Assembly: GCF_900100315.1 (NCBI RefSeq)
Contig: NZ_FNFF01000009.1
Span: forward strand, 248,001-312,000
Direction of reading: 5' to 3'
Origin: Streptomyces indicus
GTDB taxonomy: Bacteria; Actinomycetota; Actinomycetes; Streptomycetales; Streptomycetaceae
DNA length: 64,000 nucleotides
The position numbers and the translations under genes were made by a program. Shown in pieces: positions 16,495-26,778 of this stretch (position 1 is its first letter; the number at the start of each line of letters is the position of its first letter). The notes under the pieces are model-generated. The model saw nothing but the letters and a program-made list of their open reading frames with translations. It was not told where the DNA came from and searched no databases.

Positions 16495-17682
16495 CTACGC
16501 CGACATCGGCCGCTGCACCCGGATGGACTGGAGCAGTCCGATCGCGATCCACACCGCGAACATCGAGGTGCCGCCGTACGAGACGAACGGCAGCGGCAGA
16601 CCGGCCACCGGCATGATGCCCAGGCACATCCCGATGTTCTCGAAGGCCTGGAAGGCGAACCAGGCGATGATCCCGGCGGCCACGATCGTGCCGTACAGCT
16701 CGGTGGTCTCGCGGGCGATCCGGCAGGCGCGCCACAGCACCACACCGAGCAGCACGATGATCAACCCGGCGCCGAGGAAGCCGAGTTCCTCACCGGCGAC
16801 GGTGAAGATGAAGTCGGTCTGCTGCTCCGGCACGAACTGGCCGGTGGTCTGCGAGCCGTTGCCGAGCCCGGCGCCGGTCAGACCGCCCGAACCGATGGCG
16901 ATACGGGCCTGGTTGGTGTTGTAGCCGACGCCGGAGGGGTCGAGCGCGGGGTTGGCGAAGGCCGCGAAGCGGGCGATCTGGTAGTCGTCGAGGACACCGA
17001 GCTGCCAGACGGCGAGCGCACCGGCCGCACCCGTGCCGAGCAGGCCGAGGATCCAGCGGTTGGAGGCCCCGGAGGCGAGCAGCACCCCGAGCACGATCAT
17101 CGCCATCACCATGACCGAGCCGAGGTCCGGCATCAGCATCGTGATCATTATCGGGACGGCCGCCAGGCCGAGGGCCTGCACCACCGTGCGGTGGTCGGGG
17201 TACTCGCGGTCGCCGGCGTCCACGCGCGCGGCGAGCAGCATCGCCATCCCGAGGATGATCGTGATCTTCACGAACTCCGAGGGCTGGAGCGAGAGTCCGC
17301 CGAGGTCCAGCCACGCGTGCGCACCGTTGATGGTGGTGCCCAGCGGGGTGAGCACGAGCAGGACCAGGAAGACCGAGACGCCGTAGAGGATCGGCACGGC
17401 CGTGCGCAGGGTGCGGTGGCCGAGCCAGACCGTGCCGATCATCAGGGCGATGCCGATGCCGACGTTCATCACGTGCTTGAGCACATACGCGTACGGGTCG
17501 TCGCCGACGAGTTCGGTGCGGTTGCGGGTGGCCGAGTAGACCAGCGCCGAGCCGATCACCGAGAGCGCGAGCGTGCACAGCAGTATCGGCCAGTCCAGAC
17601 GGCGTGCGAGGGAGTCGCGCGCGAAGAGCTTGGACATGGTGCCGCGTTCGGGCCCGTATCCGGAGACGGAGAAGCCGCCCAT
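16495..17682 (-). CDS. rodA: SEDS peptidoglycan glycosyltransferase RodA/SfrA-type
   Basis: The 395-aa integral membrane protein is of the FtsW/RodA/SpoVE (SEDS) family, with about ten membrane spans. Motifs include GAHAWLDLGGLSLQPSEFVKI, MPDLGSVMVM, the conserved Asp in the long loop (NPALDPSGVGYNTNQARIAIGSGG) and the C-terminal PVAGLPLPFVSYGGTSM. It polymerises lipid II and works with the class B PBP encoded directly upstream. ATG 17682 is preferred because GGGGAGG lies 8 nt before it and it gives the MGGFSVSGYG N-terminus; a GTG at 17724 would overlap the PBP stop. The mre cluster in S. coelicolor is needed for spore wall integrity. Confidence 0.94.
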   Translation of the reverse strand: MGGFSVSGYGPERGTMSKLFARDSLARRLDWPILLCTLALSVIGSALVYSATRNRTELVGDDPYAYVLKHVMNVGIGIALMIGTVWLGHRTLRTAVPILYGVSVFLVLLVLTPLGTTINGAHAWLDLGGLSLQPSEFVKITIILGMAMLLAARVDAGDREYPDHRTVVQALGLAAVPIMITMLMPDLGSVMVMAMIVLGVLLASGASNRWILGLLGTGAAGALAVWQLGVLDDYQIARFAAFANPALDPSGVGYNTNQARIAIGSGGLTGAGLGNGSQTTGQFVPEQQTDFIFTVAGEELGFLGAGLIIVLLGVVLWRACRIARETTELYGTIVAAGIIAWFAFQAFENIGMCLGIMPVAGLPLPFVSYGGTSMFAVWIAIGLLQSIRVQRPMSA

Positions 17683-17716
17683 CAGGCCGTCCTCCCCACA
17701 TCGGTGCGGTGACGCA

Positions 17717-19888
17717 TCAGTCACGCCTCCCCGGGGTCAGCCCGGCCGCCAGCTCGTTCTGGGCCGGCGGTTCCTCCTGGATCGGCACGTACGGCTTCAC
17801 CTTGGGCGCGTCGATCGAGCCGTCGGACTCGATCTTCGGCAGGTCCTTCTGCGGCTTGGGAAGCAGCGCCTTCTTCAGGTCCTGCTTGCCGCTCTTGTCC
17901 AGGCCGTACATGGCGTCGTAGATGTTGCGCACGGCCGGACCCGAGGCGCCGGAACCCGTACCACCCTGGGAGATGGTCATCACGATCGTGTAGTCGTCGG
18001 TGTAGGTGGCGAGCCACGAGGTGGTCTGCTTGCCGTAGACCTGGGCCGTACCGGTCTTGGCGCGGATCGGGATCTTGTCGTGCGGCCAGCCGCCGAACCG
18101 CCAGGCCGCGGTACCGCTCTGCGTGACGGAGCGCAGCGCCTTGTCGAGCTGTCCGACGGTCTTGCCGTTTATCGGCAGCTTGCCGTGCGCCTTGGGCTTG
18201 ATCTCCTCGACGCGCTGCCCGTCGGGGCTGATGACGGCCTTGCCGACGCTGGGGTCGTAGAGCGTGCCGCCGTTGCTGATCGCCGAGTAGACGGTGGCCA
18301 TCTGGATGGGGGTGACGAGGATGTCGCCCTGTCCGATGGCGTAGTTGACGCTGTCACCGGCCTTGAGGCGGTTGCCCTCCAGGCAGTTCTCGTACGCGAT
18401 CCGCTCGGCGTAGTCCCCGTCCTTCTTGCCCTGCTGGCACCAGATGTCCTTGTTGGCCTTCCAGTACTCCTGCTTCCACTTGCGGTCCGGGATGCGGCCG
18501 CTGACCTCGTTGGGCAGGTCGATCCCGGTCTCGGCGCCGAGGCCGAAGTCGCGGGCGGTCTTGTAGAACCAGTCGCCGGGGTTCTTCTTCGGCTTGTTGC
18601 CGCCGTCGCGCTTCCACTCCTGGTGGCCGAGCGCGTAGAAGACGGTGTTGCAGGAGACCTCCAGGGCCTGGCCGAGGCTGATCGGGCCGTACCCCTTGGA
18701 CTCGAAGTTCTTGAAGCTGCGGTTGCCGAGGCTGTACGAGCTGGAGCAGTTGTAGCGCCCGTCGAAGTCGTACCCGGCCCGCACGGCCGCGCTCGCGGAG
18801 ACCACCTTGAAGATCGAGCCGGGGGCGGCCTGGCCCTGGATCGCGCGGTTGAGCAGCGGGTAGTTGGACTTCTTGCTGGTCATCTTGGCGTAGTCCTTGC
18901 CGGAGATGCCGCCGACCCAGGCGTTGGGGTCGTAGTCCGGGTTGGAGGCCATGGCCACGACGCGGCCGGTGCGGGACTCCATCACGACGACGGCGCCCGA
19001 GTCGGCCTTGTACTTCTCGCCGGTGATCTTGTCCGTCTCCATGCGGATCTTCTTCATCGCGTCGTACAGCTCGTACTCGGCGACGGCCTGCACTCGCGCG
19101 TCGATGCTGGTGACCACGTTCGCCCCGGGCACGGCCGGTTCGGCCTGCGTCTGCCGCATGACCCGGCCGAGCTTGTCGACCTCGTACGCGGTGACGCCGG
19201 CCTTGCCGCGCAGCTGCTTGTCGTAGGTGCGCTCCAGGCCCGAGCGGCCGACCTGGTCGCTGCGCAGATACGGGGAGTCCGTGTCCTTGGCGGCCTGGAT
19301 CTCCTCGTCCGTGACGGGCGAGAGGTAGCCGAGCACCTGGGAGGTGCGGGCGTCGGCGGGCGCGGTGTAGCGCCGTACCGCGGTGGGTTCGGCGGTGATG
19401 CCGGGGAAGTCCTCGGCGCGCTCGCGGATCTGCAGGGCCTGCTTGGGCGTGGCCTCGTCGGTGATGGGGATGGGCTGGTACGGCGAACCGTTCCAACAGG
19501 GCTGCGGGGTCTCGGCGTTGCAGAGCCGCACCTTGTCGGCCACTTCCTTGGGCTGCATGCCGAGGACCCCGGCGAGCCGGGTGAGGACCGCGTCGCCGTC
19601 GTCCTTCATCTTCATCAGCTCGGTGCGCGAGGCGGAGACCACGAGCCGCGTCTCGTTGTCGGCGAGCGGTACGCCGCGTGCGTCGAGGATCGAGCCGCGC
19701 ACGGCGGGCTCTACCACGCGCTGGACGTGGTTGCCGTTGGCCTCGTCGGCGTACTCGTCGCCGTTGCGCACCTGGAGGTACCAGAGGCGGCCGCCGAGCG
19801 TGAGGAGCAGCGACAGGACGAGGATCTGGAGGATGATCAGGCGGATCTGGACCCGGGGGGTCCGCCCCGTCTCCGGAATGTTCGTCAC
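17717..19888 (-). CDS. mrdA: Class B penicillin-binding protein 2 (transpeptidase)
   Basis: The 723-aa protein has one N-terminal membrane anchor (about 15-40), a dimerisation/pedestal domain and a transpeptidase domain. The penicilloyl-serine triad is complete: Ser358-I-F-Lys361, Ser412-C-Asn414 and Lys610-T-G-Thr613. It cross-links peptidoglycan in the periplasm-like space together with RodA. The GTG start at 19888 overlaps the mreD stop in a GTGA arrangement, which suggests translational coupling. RodA starts 34 nt after its stop. The C-terminus is Pro/Lys-rich and longer than in E. coli PBP2. Confidence 0.95.
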   Translation of the reverse strand: MTNIPETGRTPRVQIRLIILQILVLSLLLTLGGRLWYLQVRNGDEYADEANGNHVQRVVEPAVRGSILDARGVPLADNETRLVVSASRTELMKMKDDGDAVLTRLAGVLGMQPKEVADKVRLCNAETPQPCWNGSPYQPIPITDEATPKQALQIRERAEDFPGITAEPTAVRRYTAPADARTSQVLGYLSPVTDEEIQAAKDTDSPYLRSDQVGRSGLERTYDKQLRGKAGVTAYEVDKLGRVMRQTQAEPAVPGANVVTSIDARVQAVAEYELYDAMKKIRMETDKITGEKYKADSGAVVVMESRTGRVVAMASNPDYDPNAWVGGISGKDYAKMTSKKSNYPLLNRAIQGQAAPGSIFKVVSASAAVRAGYDFDGRYNCSSSYSLGNRSFKNFESKGYGPISLGQALEVSCNTVFYALGHQEWKRDGGNKPKKNPGDWFYKTARDFGLGAETGIDLPNEVSGRIPDRKWKQEYWKANKDIWCQQGKKDGDYAERIAYENCLEGNRLKAGDSVNYAIGQGDILVTPIQMATVYSAISNGGTLYDPSVGKAVISPDGQRVEEIKPKAHGKLPINGKTVGQLDKALRSVTQSGTAAWRFGGWPHDKIPIRAKTGTAQVYGKQTTSWLATYTDDYTIVMTISQGGTGSGASGPAVRNIYDAMYGLDKSGKQDLKKALLPKPQKDLPKIESDGSIDAPKVKPYVPIQEEPPAQNELAAGLTPGRRD

Positions 19889-20556
19889 AGCCGCTTGACC
19901 CCCTTGATCCGTCCGGCCCTGGCGACCCGGGCCTTGCTCGCCTTCATACGGAATCCGCCGCGCTGGCTGCCGATACGCAGCCCGGTGCCGGAGGAGAGCC
20001 AGCCGGAGGCGACGTCGCTCGCCTTGCTGCCGCCGCTGCTCTCGGCCAGCGGATCGTTCTCCGCCCGTCTGGCCAGCCACATCACGGCCGGCACGACGAA
20101 CGGCGCGAGCAGCAGGTCGTAGAGCGTGGCCGTGAACAGCAGCCCGCCGAGGCCGACATGGCGGGCGGCGGTGTCCCCGACGAGGGCGCCGACGCCCGCG
20201 TACAGGAGCGTGGAGCCGATGGCGGCGCCGACCACCACGGCCATCGGTCCGGTGGCGGTGCGGACCTGGCCGCTCTCGGGCCGGACGAGACCGGCGAGGT
20301 AGCCGATCACGCACAGGACGAGGGCGTAGCGCCCGGCGGCGTGGTCGGCGGGCGGTGCGAGGTCGGCGAGCAGGCCGGCGCCGAAGCCGATGAGGCAGCC
20401 GCCGACGTGCCCGTAGACGAGCGCGAGGCCGAGCACGGTCAGGAGCAGCAGGTCCGGCACGGCGCCGGGCAGGTGCAGCCGGGCCAGGACGCTGACCTGG
20501 ACGACGAGCGCGACGATCACCAGCGTGGTCGACAGGAGGATCCGGTTGAAGCGCAT
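19885..20556 (-). CDS. mreD: Rod shape-determining protein MreD
   Basis: The 223-aa membrane protein has about five hydrophobic helices in the first 170 residues (VIVALVVQVSVLARLHLPGA, LLLLTVLGLALVYG) and then a basic cytoplasmic tail, a pattern typical of actinobacterial MreD. It probably links MreC and PBP2/RodA in the spore-wall synthesising complex. It starts 5 nt after the mreC stop, and its stop overlaps the PBP2 start, so mreC-mreD-pbp2-rodA form an operon. Confidence 0.92.
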   Translation of the reverse strand: MRFNRILLSTTLVIVALVVQVSVLARLHLPGAVPDLLLLTVLGLALVYGHVGGCLIGFGAGLLADLAPPADHAAGRYALVLCVIGYLAGLVRPESGQVRTATGPMAVVVGAAIGSTLLYAGVGALVGDTAARHVGLGGLLFTATLYDLLLAPFVVPAVMWLARRAENDPLAESSGGSKASDVASGWLSSGTGLRIGSQRGGFRMKASKARVARAGRIKGVKRL

Positions 20557-20561
20557 GGCAG

Positions 20562-21638
20562 TTACTCCTGGTCGTCCTGGTCGCCGGCGTTCGGGTCCCG
20601 GCTCGCGCCGGTCGCCGGTGCCTGGGTCTCGCCGGCGGAGGGCTCACGCCCTGCGGCCGCACCCTCCTCGCCCTGCGCGGAGAACTCACCGTTCTCGCCC
20701 GCGGCCCCGGACGGCGTCACGGTCACCGTGACGGTCGGCGTCGGCTTGGGCTTGACCGGCTCGGGCAGGACCTTGTCGCGCGGGTCGGTGCGCGGGGCCT
20801 CGACGACGACGCCGACGATGTCGAGCTGCGTGAAGCCCACGTACGGCTCCAGGTGCACGGTCCGGGTCAGGCCGCCGTCGGACGGGTCGACCTTGACGAC
20901 CTCGCCGATCGGGACGCCGGGCACGAAGGGCTTGTCGGCCTGGGAGCCGAAGGTGACCATGCGGTCGCCCTTCTTGACCTTGGCCTTGCCGTTGAGCATC
21001 TGCACCGACAGCGGGCGGTCGCCCTGGCCGGTGGCGAAGCCCAGTTCGTCGCTGGACTCCATGCGCGTGCCGACGGTGAAGTCCGGGTCGGTGGCGAGCA
21101 GCACGGTGGAGGTCGAGGGGCCCACGGTGGTGACGCGGCCGACGAGCCCGTCGCCGTTGAGCACGGTCATGTCGCGCTTGATGCCGTCGCCGGCGCCGGC
21201 GTCGATGGTCACGGTCCAGGAGAAGCCCTGGGCCGCTCCTATGCCGATGACCTGCGCGCCCTTGATGCCGTACTGTCCCGCGCCCGCCGTCTTGAGCAGC
21301 TTGTCGAGCTGGCGGACCTTGCTGCGGTTGCGGTCGTCGCTGCCGAGCTTGGCCTTCAACGCGGCGTTCTCGCGCTCGAGTTCGCTGATGCGGTCGTGGC
21401 GCTCGCCGGACTCGCGTACGGCCTTTATGGCGTTGCCGATCGGGTCGACCGCGGCCGATACCCCGTTCTCCACCGGACCGAAGACGGTCGCGGCGGCCTG
21501 CCGGGCACCGTCGACCGGCGACTCCTCTCCCCCGCGGATGTCCACCGTGATCAGTGCGAACGCGATGGCGATCAGCAGCACCAGGAGCAGCCGGCTCTCT
21601 CGTGTGTCCCTCACGTGCGGCGGCCGTGCCTTCCTCAT
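20562..21638 (-). CDS. mreC: Rod shape-determining protein MreC
   Basis: The 358-aa protein has an N-terminal transmembrane helix (about 17-34, LLLVLLIAIAFALITVDI), a coiled coil (about 80-120) and the two-lobed MreC beta domain (about 125-285, with VIGIGAAQGFSWTVTIDAG and GLVGRVTTVGP). The C-terminus (about 300-358) is a Pro/Glu-rich disordered extension common in actinomycetes. It organises cell-wall synthases outside the membrane together with MreB and PBP2. It is the first gene of the mreC-mreD-pbp2-rodA unit. A hairpin lies between it and mreB upstream. Confidence 0.95.
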   Translation of the reverse strand: MRKARPPHVRDTRESRLLLVLLIAIAFALITVDIRGGEESPVDGARQAAATVFGPVENGVSAAVDPIGNAIKAVRESGERHDRISELERENAALKAKLGSDDRNRSKVRQLDKLLKTAGAGQYGIKGAQVIGIGAAQGFSWTVTIDAGAGDGIKRDMTVLNGDGLVGRVTTVGPSTSTVLLATDPDFTVGTRMESSDELGFATGQGDRPLSVQMLNGKAKVKKGDRMVTFGSQADKPFVPGVPIGEVVKVDPSDGGLTRTVHLEPYVGFTQLDIVGVVVEAPRTDPRDKVLPEPVKPKPTPTVTVTVTPSGAAGENGEFSAQGEEGAAAGREPSAGETQAPATGASRDPNAGDQDDQE

Positions 21639-21778
21639 TGGATGTACGTGGCGTCTTCGACGGCCGCGACGGCCTCACCCGTCCCTGCCGTCACCGGGAC
21701 GGCCTGCGGGCCCCGTCCCGGTTCCTGCCCTTATGCGGTTGTTGGCCCCTTGTAGGGGCGTCTTGCCTCTATATCAAC

Positions 21779-21816
21779 GATCCGCCGTACGAAGTGGCAG
21801 CTTCATACGGCGGATC
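21779..21816 (-). terminator. Hairpin between mreB and mreC
   Basis: The arms 21779-21789 and 21806-21816 (GATCCGCCGTA and complement) form 11 bp. After one mismatch, a GAAG/CTTC continuation closes around a short loop. It starts 14 nt after the mreB stop. It likely terminates or attenuates mreB transcripts, so that mreB is expressed more strongly than the downstream genes. Confidence 0.75.
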
Positions 21817-21829
21817 GGCGGGAATTACG

Positions 21830-22861
21830 TCATCTGCGCGGCGTCGCGTCGAGGACCTGCTGGAGCGCCTCGAACTCCTCGACGCACTTGCCGGAGCCCA
21901 GCGCCACCGAGTCCAGCGGGTCCTCGGCGATGTGGATCGGCATGCCGGTCTCGCGGCGCAGGCGCTCGTCCAGACCGCGCAGCAGCGCGCCGCCGCCGGT
22001 GAGGACGATGCCGCGGTCCATGACGTCGCCGGAGAGCTCCGGCGGGCACTTGTCGAGGGTGGTCTTGACCGCGTCCACGATCGCGTTGACCGGCTCCTCG
22101 ATGGCCTTGCGCACCTCGGCCGCGGAGATCACCACGGTCTTGGGCAGACCCGAGACCAGGTCGCGGCCGCGGATCTCGGTGTGCTCGTCGGTGTCGAGGT
22201 CGTACGCCGAACCGATCGTGATCTTGATCTGCTCGGCGGTGCGCTCACCGAGGAGGAGGCTGTACTCCTTCTTGATGTGCTGGATGATCGCGTTGTCCAG
22301 CTCGTCGCCGGCGACCCGGATCGACTGTGCCGTGACGATTCCTCCCAGCGAGATCACGGCGACCTCGGTGGTGCCGCCGCCGATGTCCACCACCATGTTG
22401 CCCGTGGCCTCGTGGACCGGCAGGCCCGAACCGATGGCCGCGGCCATGGGCTCCTCGATGATGTGCACCTGGCGGGCGCCGGCCTGCGTGGAGGCCTCGA
22501 TGACCGCACGGCGCTCCACACCGGTGATACCGCTCGGCACGCAGACGACCACACGCGGGCGGGCCAGGTAGCGACGCTTGTGGATCTTCAGGATGAAGTA
22601 GCGGAGCATCCGCTCGGTGATCTCGAAGTCGGCGATGACGCCGTCCTTGAGCGGGCGGACCGCGACGATGTTGCCAGGGGTGCGGCCGATCATCTTCTTC
22701 GCTTCGGCTCCGACCGCGAGGATCCCGCCGGTGTTCGTGTTGATCGCGACCACGGACGGCTCGTTGAGTACGATCCCTCGGCCCCTGACGTAGACCAGCG
22801 TGTTGGCGGTCCCGAGGTCGATCGCCATGTCACGGCCGATGAACGACATATTGGTTCCCAT
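21830..22861 (-). CDS. mreB: Rod shape-determining actin homologue MreB
   Basis: The 343-aa actin-fold ATPase shows phosphate-1 IDLGTANTL, connect-1, phosphate-2 VVDIGGGTTEVAVI and the adenosine motif GIVLTGGGALLRGL. Its sequence is very close to the recalled S. coelicolor MreB. In Streptomyces it localises to sporulation septa and builds the spore wall rather than driving rod growth. ATG 22861 gives the N-terminus MGTNMSFIGRD; a second ATG nine bases inside (22852) has GGGA upstream and is possible. The hairpin at 21779-21816 follows it, and a terminator at 23070-23098 isolates it from ndk. Confidence 0.97.
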   Translation of the reverse strand: MGTNMSFIGRDMAIDLGTANTLVYVRGRGIVLNEPSVVAINTNTGGILAVGAEAKKMIGRTPGNIVAVRPLKDGVIADFEITERMLRYFILKIHKRRYLARPRVVVCVPSGITGVERRAVIEASTQAGARQVHIIEEPMAAAIGSGLPVHEATGNMVVDIGGGTTEVAVISLGGIVTAQSIRVAGDELDNAIIQHIKKEYSLLLGERTAEQIKITIGSAYDLDTDEHTEIRGRDLVSGLPKTVVISAAEVRKAIEEPVNAIVDAVKTTLDKCPPELSGDVMDRGIVLTGGGALLRGLDERLRRETGMPIHIAEDPLDSVALGSGKCVEEFEALQQVLDATPRR

Positions 22862-23175
22862 CAGGAGCGTCTGGCCTTCCCAAAATGGAGCATTGATGGC
22901 TTGTCAGGTCGGCGCGGTGGGCACGGTGGCGTGGAGGCTTCCATCGTAGTCTCGCCTGCACGTGCACTGTGCGGGGGTCTTCGCCATTGTCAGCAGACGA
23001 AGCGCCGCCCCGCTAATGGGGACGAGCCGACGGAAGGATGCGTTCCCCCAATCGGCTTGCATATGCCAAGGGGCGGCCGGGGAAAAACCGGCCGCCCCAG
23101 GTCACAGGCGTAGTCCTCCTGACGGAGCATCAGAAAGAGGGGGCGCCCCGCGGGCACCCGGATGCCTCCCGGTGC
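22862..23175 (-). promoter_or_regulatory. mreB upstream region
   Basis: This 314-bp gap between ndk and mreB holds the ndk terminator (23070-23098) and, between it and mreB, about 200 bp that must contain the mreB promoter(s). No convincing sigma-factor consensus could be assigned by eye, and no gene is seen. Confidence 0.5.
23070..23098 (-). terminator. Hairpin terminator downstream of ndk
   Basis: The perfect 11-bp stem GGGGCGGCCGG (23070-23080) / complement (23088-23098) has a 7-nt GGAAAAA loop and lies 77 nt after the ndk stop. Confidence 0.8.
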
Positions 23176-23598
23176 TTACGCGAGACCCGGGAAGAAGATC
23201 TTCAGCTCGCGCTCGGCCGACTCCTCGGAGTCCGAGGCGTGGATCAGGTTCTCGCGCACGATGGTGCCGAAGTCGCCGCGGATCGAGCCCGGGGTGGCGG
23301 CGATCGGGTCGGTCGGACCGGCGAGGGTGCGCACCCCCTCGATGACCCGCTCGCCCTCGACGACAAGCGCGACGACCGGGCCGGAGGACATGAACTCCAC
23401 GAGCGGCTCGTAGAACGGCTTGCCCTTGTGCTCGCCGTAGTGCTGCTCCAGGACGTCCTGGGTCAGGGAGCGCAGCTCCAGCGCGGTGATCTGCCAGCCG
23501 GCCTTGCGCTCGATACGGCTGATGATCTCGCCCACCAGCGAACGGCGGACGGCGTCCGGCTTCAGGAGGACGAGGGTGCGCTGAGACCCAGTGGACAT
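23176..23598 (-). CDS. ndk: Nucleoside diphosphate kinase
   Basis: The 140-aa cytoplasmic enzyme exchanges gamma-phosphates between NTPs and NDPs through a phospho-histidine. It has the N-terminal LVLLKPDAVRR, the phosphate-binding PGSIRGDF and the active-site NLIHASDS with His120. The length fits the family. Its ATG is preceded by AAGGAG 9 nt upstream. It lies downstream of a DUF4233-like gene and ends in its own terminator. Confidence 0.98.
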   Translation of the reverse strand: MSTGSQRTLVLLKPDAVRRSLVGEIISRIERKAGWQITALELRSLTQDVLEQHYGEHKGKPFYEPLVEFMSSGPVVALVVEGERVIEGVRTLAGPTDPIAATPGSIRGDFGTIVRENLIHASDSEESAERELKIFFPGLA

Positions 23599-23753
23599 CG
23601 TGTGCGGCTCCTTGGATGAGGCGTGCGGTGCTCAGAGACTACAAGGAGTCACCAACAGGCCTGTACTCGGACCGGTACGCGGTACCCGTACGCCCGGTCC
23701 GGGCCCCGTCGACCGCCCGCTCCACGCCTGGTCCGGGCCCGTCGACCGCCCGG

Positions 23754-24110
23754 TCAGGCCGGGTCCGCGCCCATCGACTCCTGCTGCGCCGCGAACCGCG
23801 CCTTCGCCTCGTCGATCTTGCGGCCGAAGTGCACCGAGACGCCCCACAGCGCCGCGAAGCAGGCGCCGAGGAAGAACATCGTCGGGACGATGAAGCCCGA
23901 GGCGATCAGGGCGACCTGAAGAGCCCAGCCCAGCTGCACCCCGCCGGGGCGGGTGATCATTCCGCAGAGCAGCACCGAGACGGCCATCGCGATGCCGCAG
24001 ACCGTCCAGACCGTGCCCATCGACAGGTCCGGGTCCTTCATGGCGACCAGACCGGCGAAGCCGATGATGAAGAACTCGCCGATCAGCGTGGAAGCACAGA
24101 GCGTACGCAT
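23754..24110 (-). CDS. DUF4233 family small membrane protein
   Basis: The 118-aa protein has four predicted membrane helices (for example ASTLIGEFFIIGFAGLVAM and VWTVCGIAMAVSVLLCGM) and a charged C-terminal tail (RKIDEAKARF). It matches the actinobacterial DUF4233 family, which is regularly found directly after folC. The function is unknown. It starts 5 nt after the folC stop, so the two are translated from one transcript. The 155 bp that follow, before ndk, contain two near copies of a GGTCCGGGCCC-GTCGACCGCCCG block (around 23696-23757) and no gene. Confidence 0.85.
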   Translation of the reverse strand: MRTLCASTLIGEFFIIGFAGLVAMKDPDLSMGTVWTVCGIAMAVSVLLCGMITRPGGVQLGWALQVALIASGFIVPTMFFLGACFAALWGVSVHFGRKIDEAKARFAAQQESMGADPA

Positions 24111-24115
24111 CGGTG

Positions 24116-25669
24116 TCAGCCCCTCCCCAGGAGCAGTCGGGCCTCGCCGACGGTGATGACGGAACCGGTCACGAGCACACCGCCGCCGGCGTACTCGCCC
24201 TCCTCCTCGGCGAGGGTGATCGCGGCCTCGATGGCGTCGGGCATCCGCGGCTCGACCTGCACGCGGTCCTCGCCGAACACCTCGACGGCGACGGCCGCGA
24301 GCTCGTCGGCGTCCATGGCGCGGTGCGAGGAGTTCTGCGTGACGACGATCTCCGCGAAGACCGGCTCGAACGCCTCCAGGAAACCCCGTACGTCCTTGTC
24401 GCCGCTCGCGCCGACCACGCCGATGAGTCGGCTGAAGTCGAAGACCTCGCCGATGGCCGCGGCGGTGACGCGGGCGCCCGCCGGGTTGTGCGCGGCGTCG
24501 AGCAGCACGGTGGGCGAGGTGCGCACGATCTCCAGGCGGCCGGGCGAGGAGACCTGCGAGAACGCCTTGCGGACGGTGTCGATGTCGAGCGGCTCGCTGC
24601 GGGCCGCGCCCACGCCGAAGAAGGCCTCGACGGCGGCGAGCGCCACCGCCGCGTTGTGCGCCTGGTGCGCGCCGTGCAGCGGCAGGAAGATCTCCTCGTA
24701 CTCGCCGCCGAGTCCGCGCAGCGTCACCATCTGGCCGCCGACCGCGAGCTGCCGCGAGGCGACGCCGAATTCGAGGCCCTCGCGGGCGACCGTCGCATTG
24801 ACCTCGACGGACTTCTTCAACAGCACCTGGGCGGCGTCCACCGGCTGCTGCGCGAGGATCACCGTGGCGTCCTGCTTGATGATCCCGGACTTCTCGCCCG
24901 CGATCTCGCCGGGCGTCTTGCCGAGCCGGTCGGTGTGGTCGAGGTCGATGGGGGTGACGACGGCGACGTCCGCGTCGATCACGTTCGTCGCGTCCCAGCT
25001 GCCGCCCATGCCGACCTCGACGACGGCCACGTCGACCGGGGCGTCCGCGAAGGCCGCGTACGCCATGCCGGTCAGGACCTCGAAGAAGCTCAGCCGGTAC
25101 TCCTGCTGTGCGTCCACCATCTCCACGTACGGCTTGATGTCCTCGTACGTCTCGATGAAGCGCTCGGCGGAGATGGGGGCCTGGTCGAGCGAGATGCGCT
25201 CGGTGACGGACTGGACGTGGGGCGAGGTGTAGCGCCCGGTGCGCAGCTCGAAGGCGGAGAGCAGGGCCTCGATCATGCGGGCCGTGGACGTCTTGCCGTT
25301 GGTGCCCGTCAGGTGGATCGAGGGGTACGCGCGCTGCGGCTCGCCGAGCACGTCCATCAGCGCCTTGATGCGGCTGACCGAGGGCTCCAGCTTGGTCTCG
25401 CCCCAGCGCGAGGCGAGCTCCGTCTCGACCGCGCGCAGCGCCTTGTCGACCTCGGGGTCCTCCGGGCGGGCCGGGATGTCCGCGGCGGGCGGTCCGGCCT
25501 GGGTGCGCAGGGTGCGGCTGCCCGCCTCGATCACCGCCAGGTCGGGGTCGCGCGTCGTCTCGGAGGCGACGATCTCGTCGAACTCGTCCGGCAGGCCCTC
25601 GGAGAGACCGTCGGGAAGGGCGTCGGCGTCGTCGAAGGGGTCGTTGTCACGCGGGGGCAGCTCACTCAC
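24116..25669 (-). CDS. folC: Bifunctional folylpolyglutamate synthase / dihydrofolate synthase
   Basis: The 517-aa Mur-ligase-type enzyme adds glutamate to dihydropteroate and to folates. It has the P-loop HLTGTNGKTSTARMI, RYTSPHVQSVTERIS, the LDAAHNPAGARVTA motif and PIDLDHTDRLG with the metal-binding His. The GTG start at 25669 (MSELPPRDND) gives an extra N-terminal acidic segment of about 75 residues before the Mur-like core, as in other Streptomyces FolC proteins. The frame is open further upstream through the next gene, but only as a shadow. It is followed after 5 nt by the DUF4233 gene. Confidence 0.93.
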   Translation of the reverse strand: MSELPPRDNDPFDDADALPDGLSEGLPDEFDEIVASETTRDPDLAVIEAGSRTLRTQAGPPAADIPARPEDPEVDKALRAVETELASRWGETKLEPSVSRIKALMDVLGEPQRAYPSIHLTGTNGKTSTARMIEALLSAFELRTGRYTSPHVQSVTERISLDQAPISAERFIETYEDIKPYVEMVDAQQEYRLSFFEVLTGMAYAAFADAPVDVAVVEVGMGGSWDATNVIDADVAVVTPIDLDHTDRLGKTPGEIAGEKSGIIKQDATVILAQQPVDAAQVLLKKSVEVNATVAREGLEFGVASRQLAVGGQMVTLRGLGGEYEEIFLPLHGAHQAHNAAVALAAVEAFFGVGAARSEPLDIDTVRKAFSQVSSPGRLEIVRTSPTVLLDAAHNPAGARVTAAAIGEVFDFSRLIGVVGASGDKDVRGFLEAFEPVFAEIVVTQNSSHRAMDADELAAVAVEVFGEDRVQVEPRMPDAIEAAITLAEEEGEYAGGGVLVTGSVITVGEARLLLGRG

Positions 25670-25761
25670 GTACGCCAGTCTACGGAGGTGCACCGACAGC
25701 CCGCCGCGCGCCACCGGCGCGACCGCCCGGCGCCTCTCCCCCGCGCGGCCCGCACCCCGCC

Positions 25762-26778
<1,017 letters not shown>

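Noticed and set aside
12728..16735. A 1335-codon open frame on the minus strand
   Set aside because: Only the part from 14689 down codes for a protein (radical SAM). The upstream half is the out-of-frame shadow of the CYTH/CHAD and rodA genes, with Arg/Gly/Pro-rich composition.
16447..17712. 421-codon plus-strand frame across rodA
   Set aside because: Shadow of the rodA membrane protein; His/Glu/Asp/Arg-rich composition without any motif.
17573..20122. 849-codon plus-strand frame across pbp2
   Set aside because: Antisense shadow of the transpeptidase gene; low-complexity Val/Leu/Asp/Gly composition.
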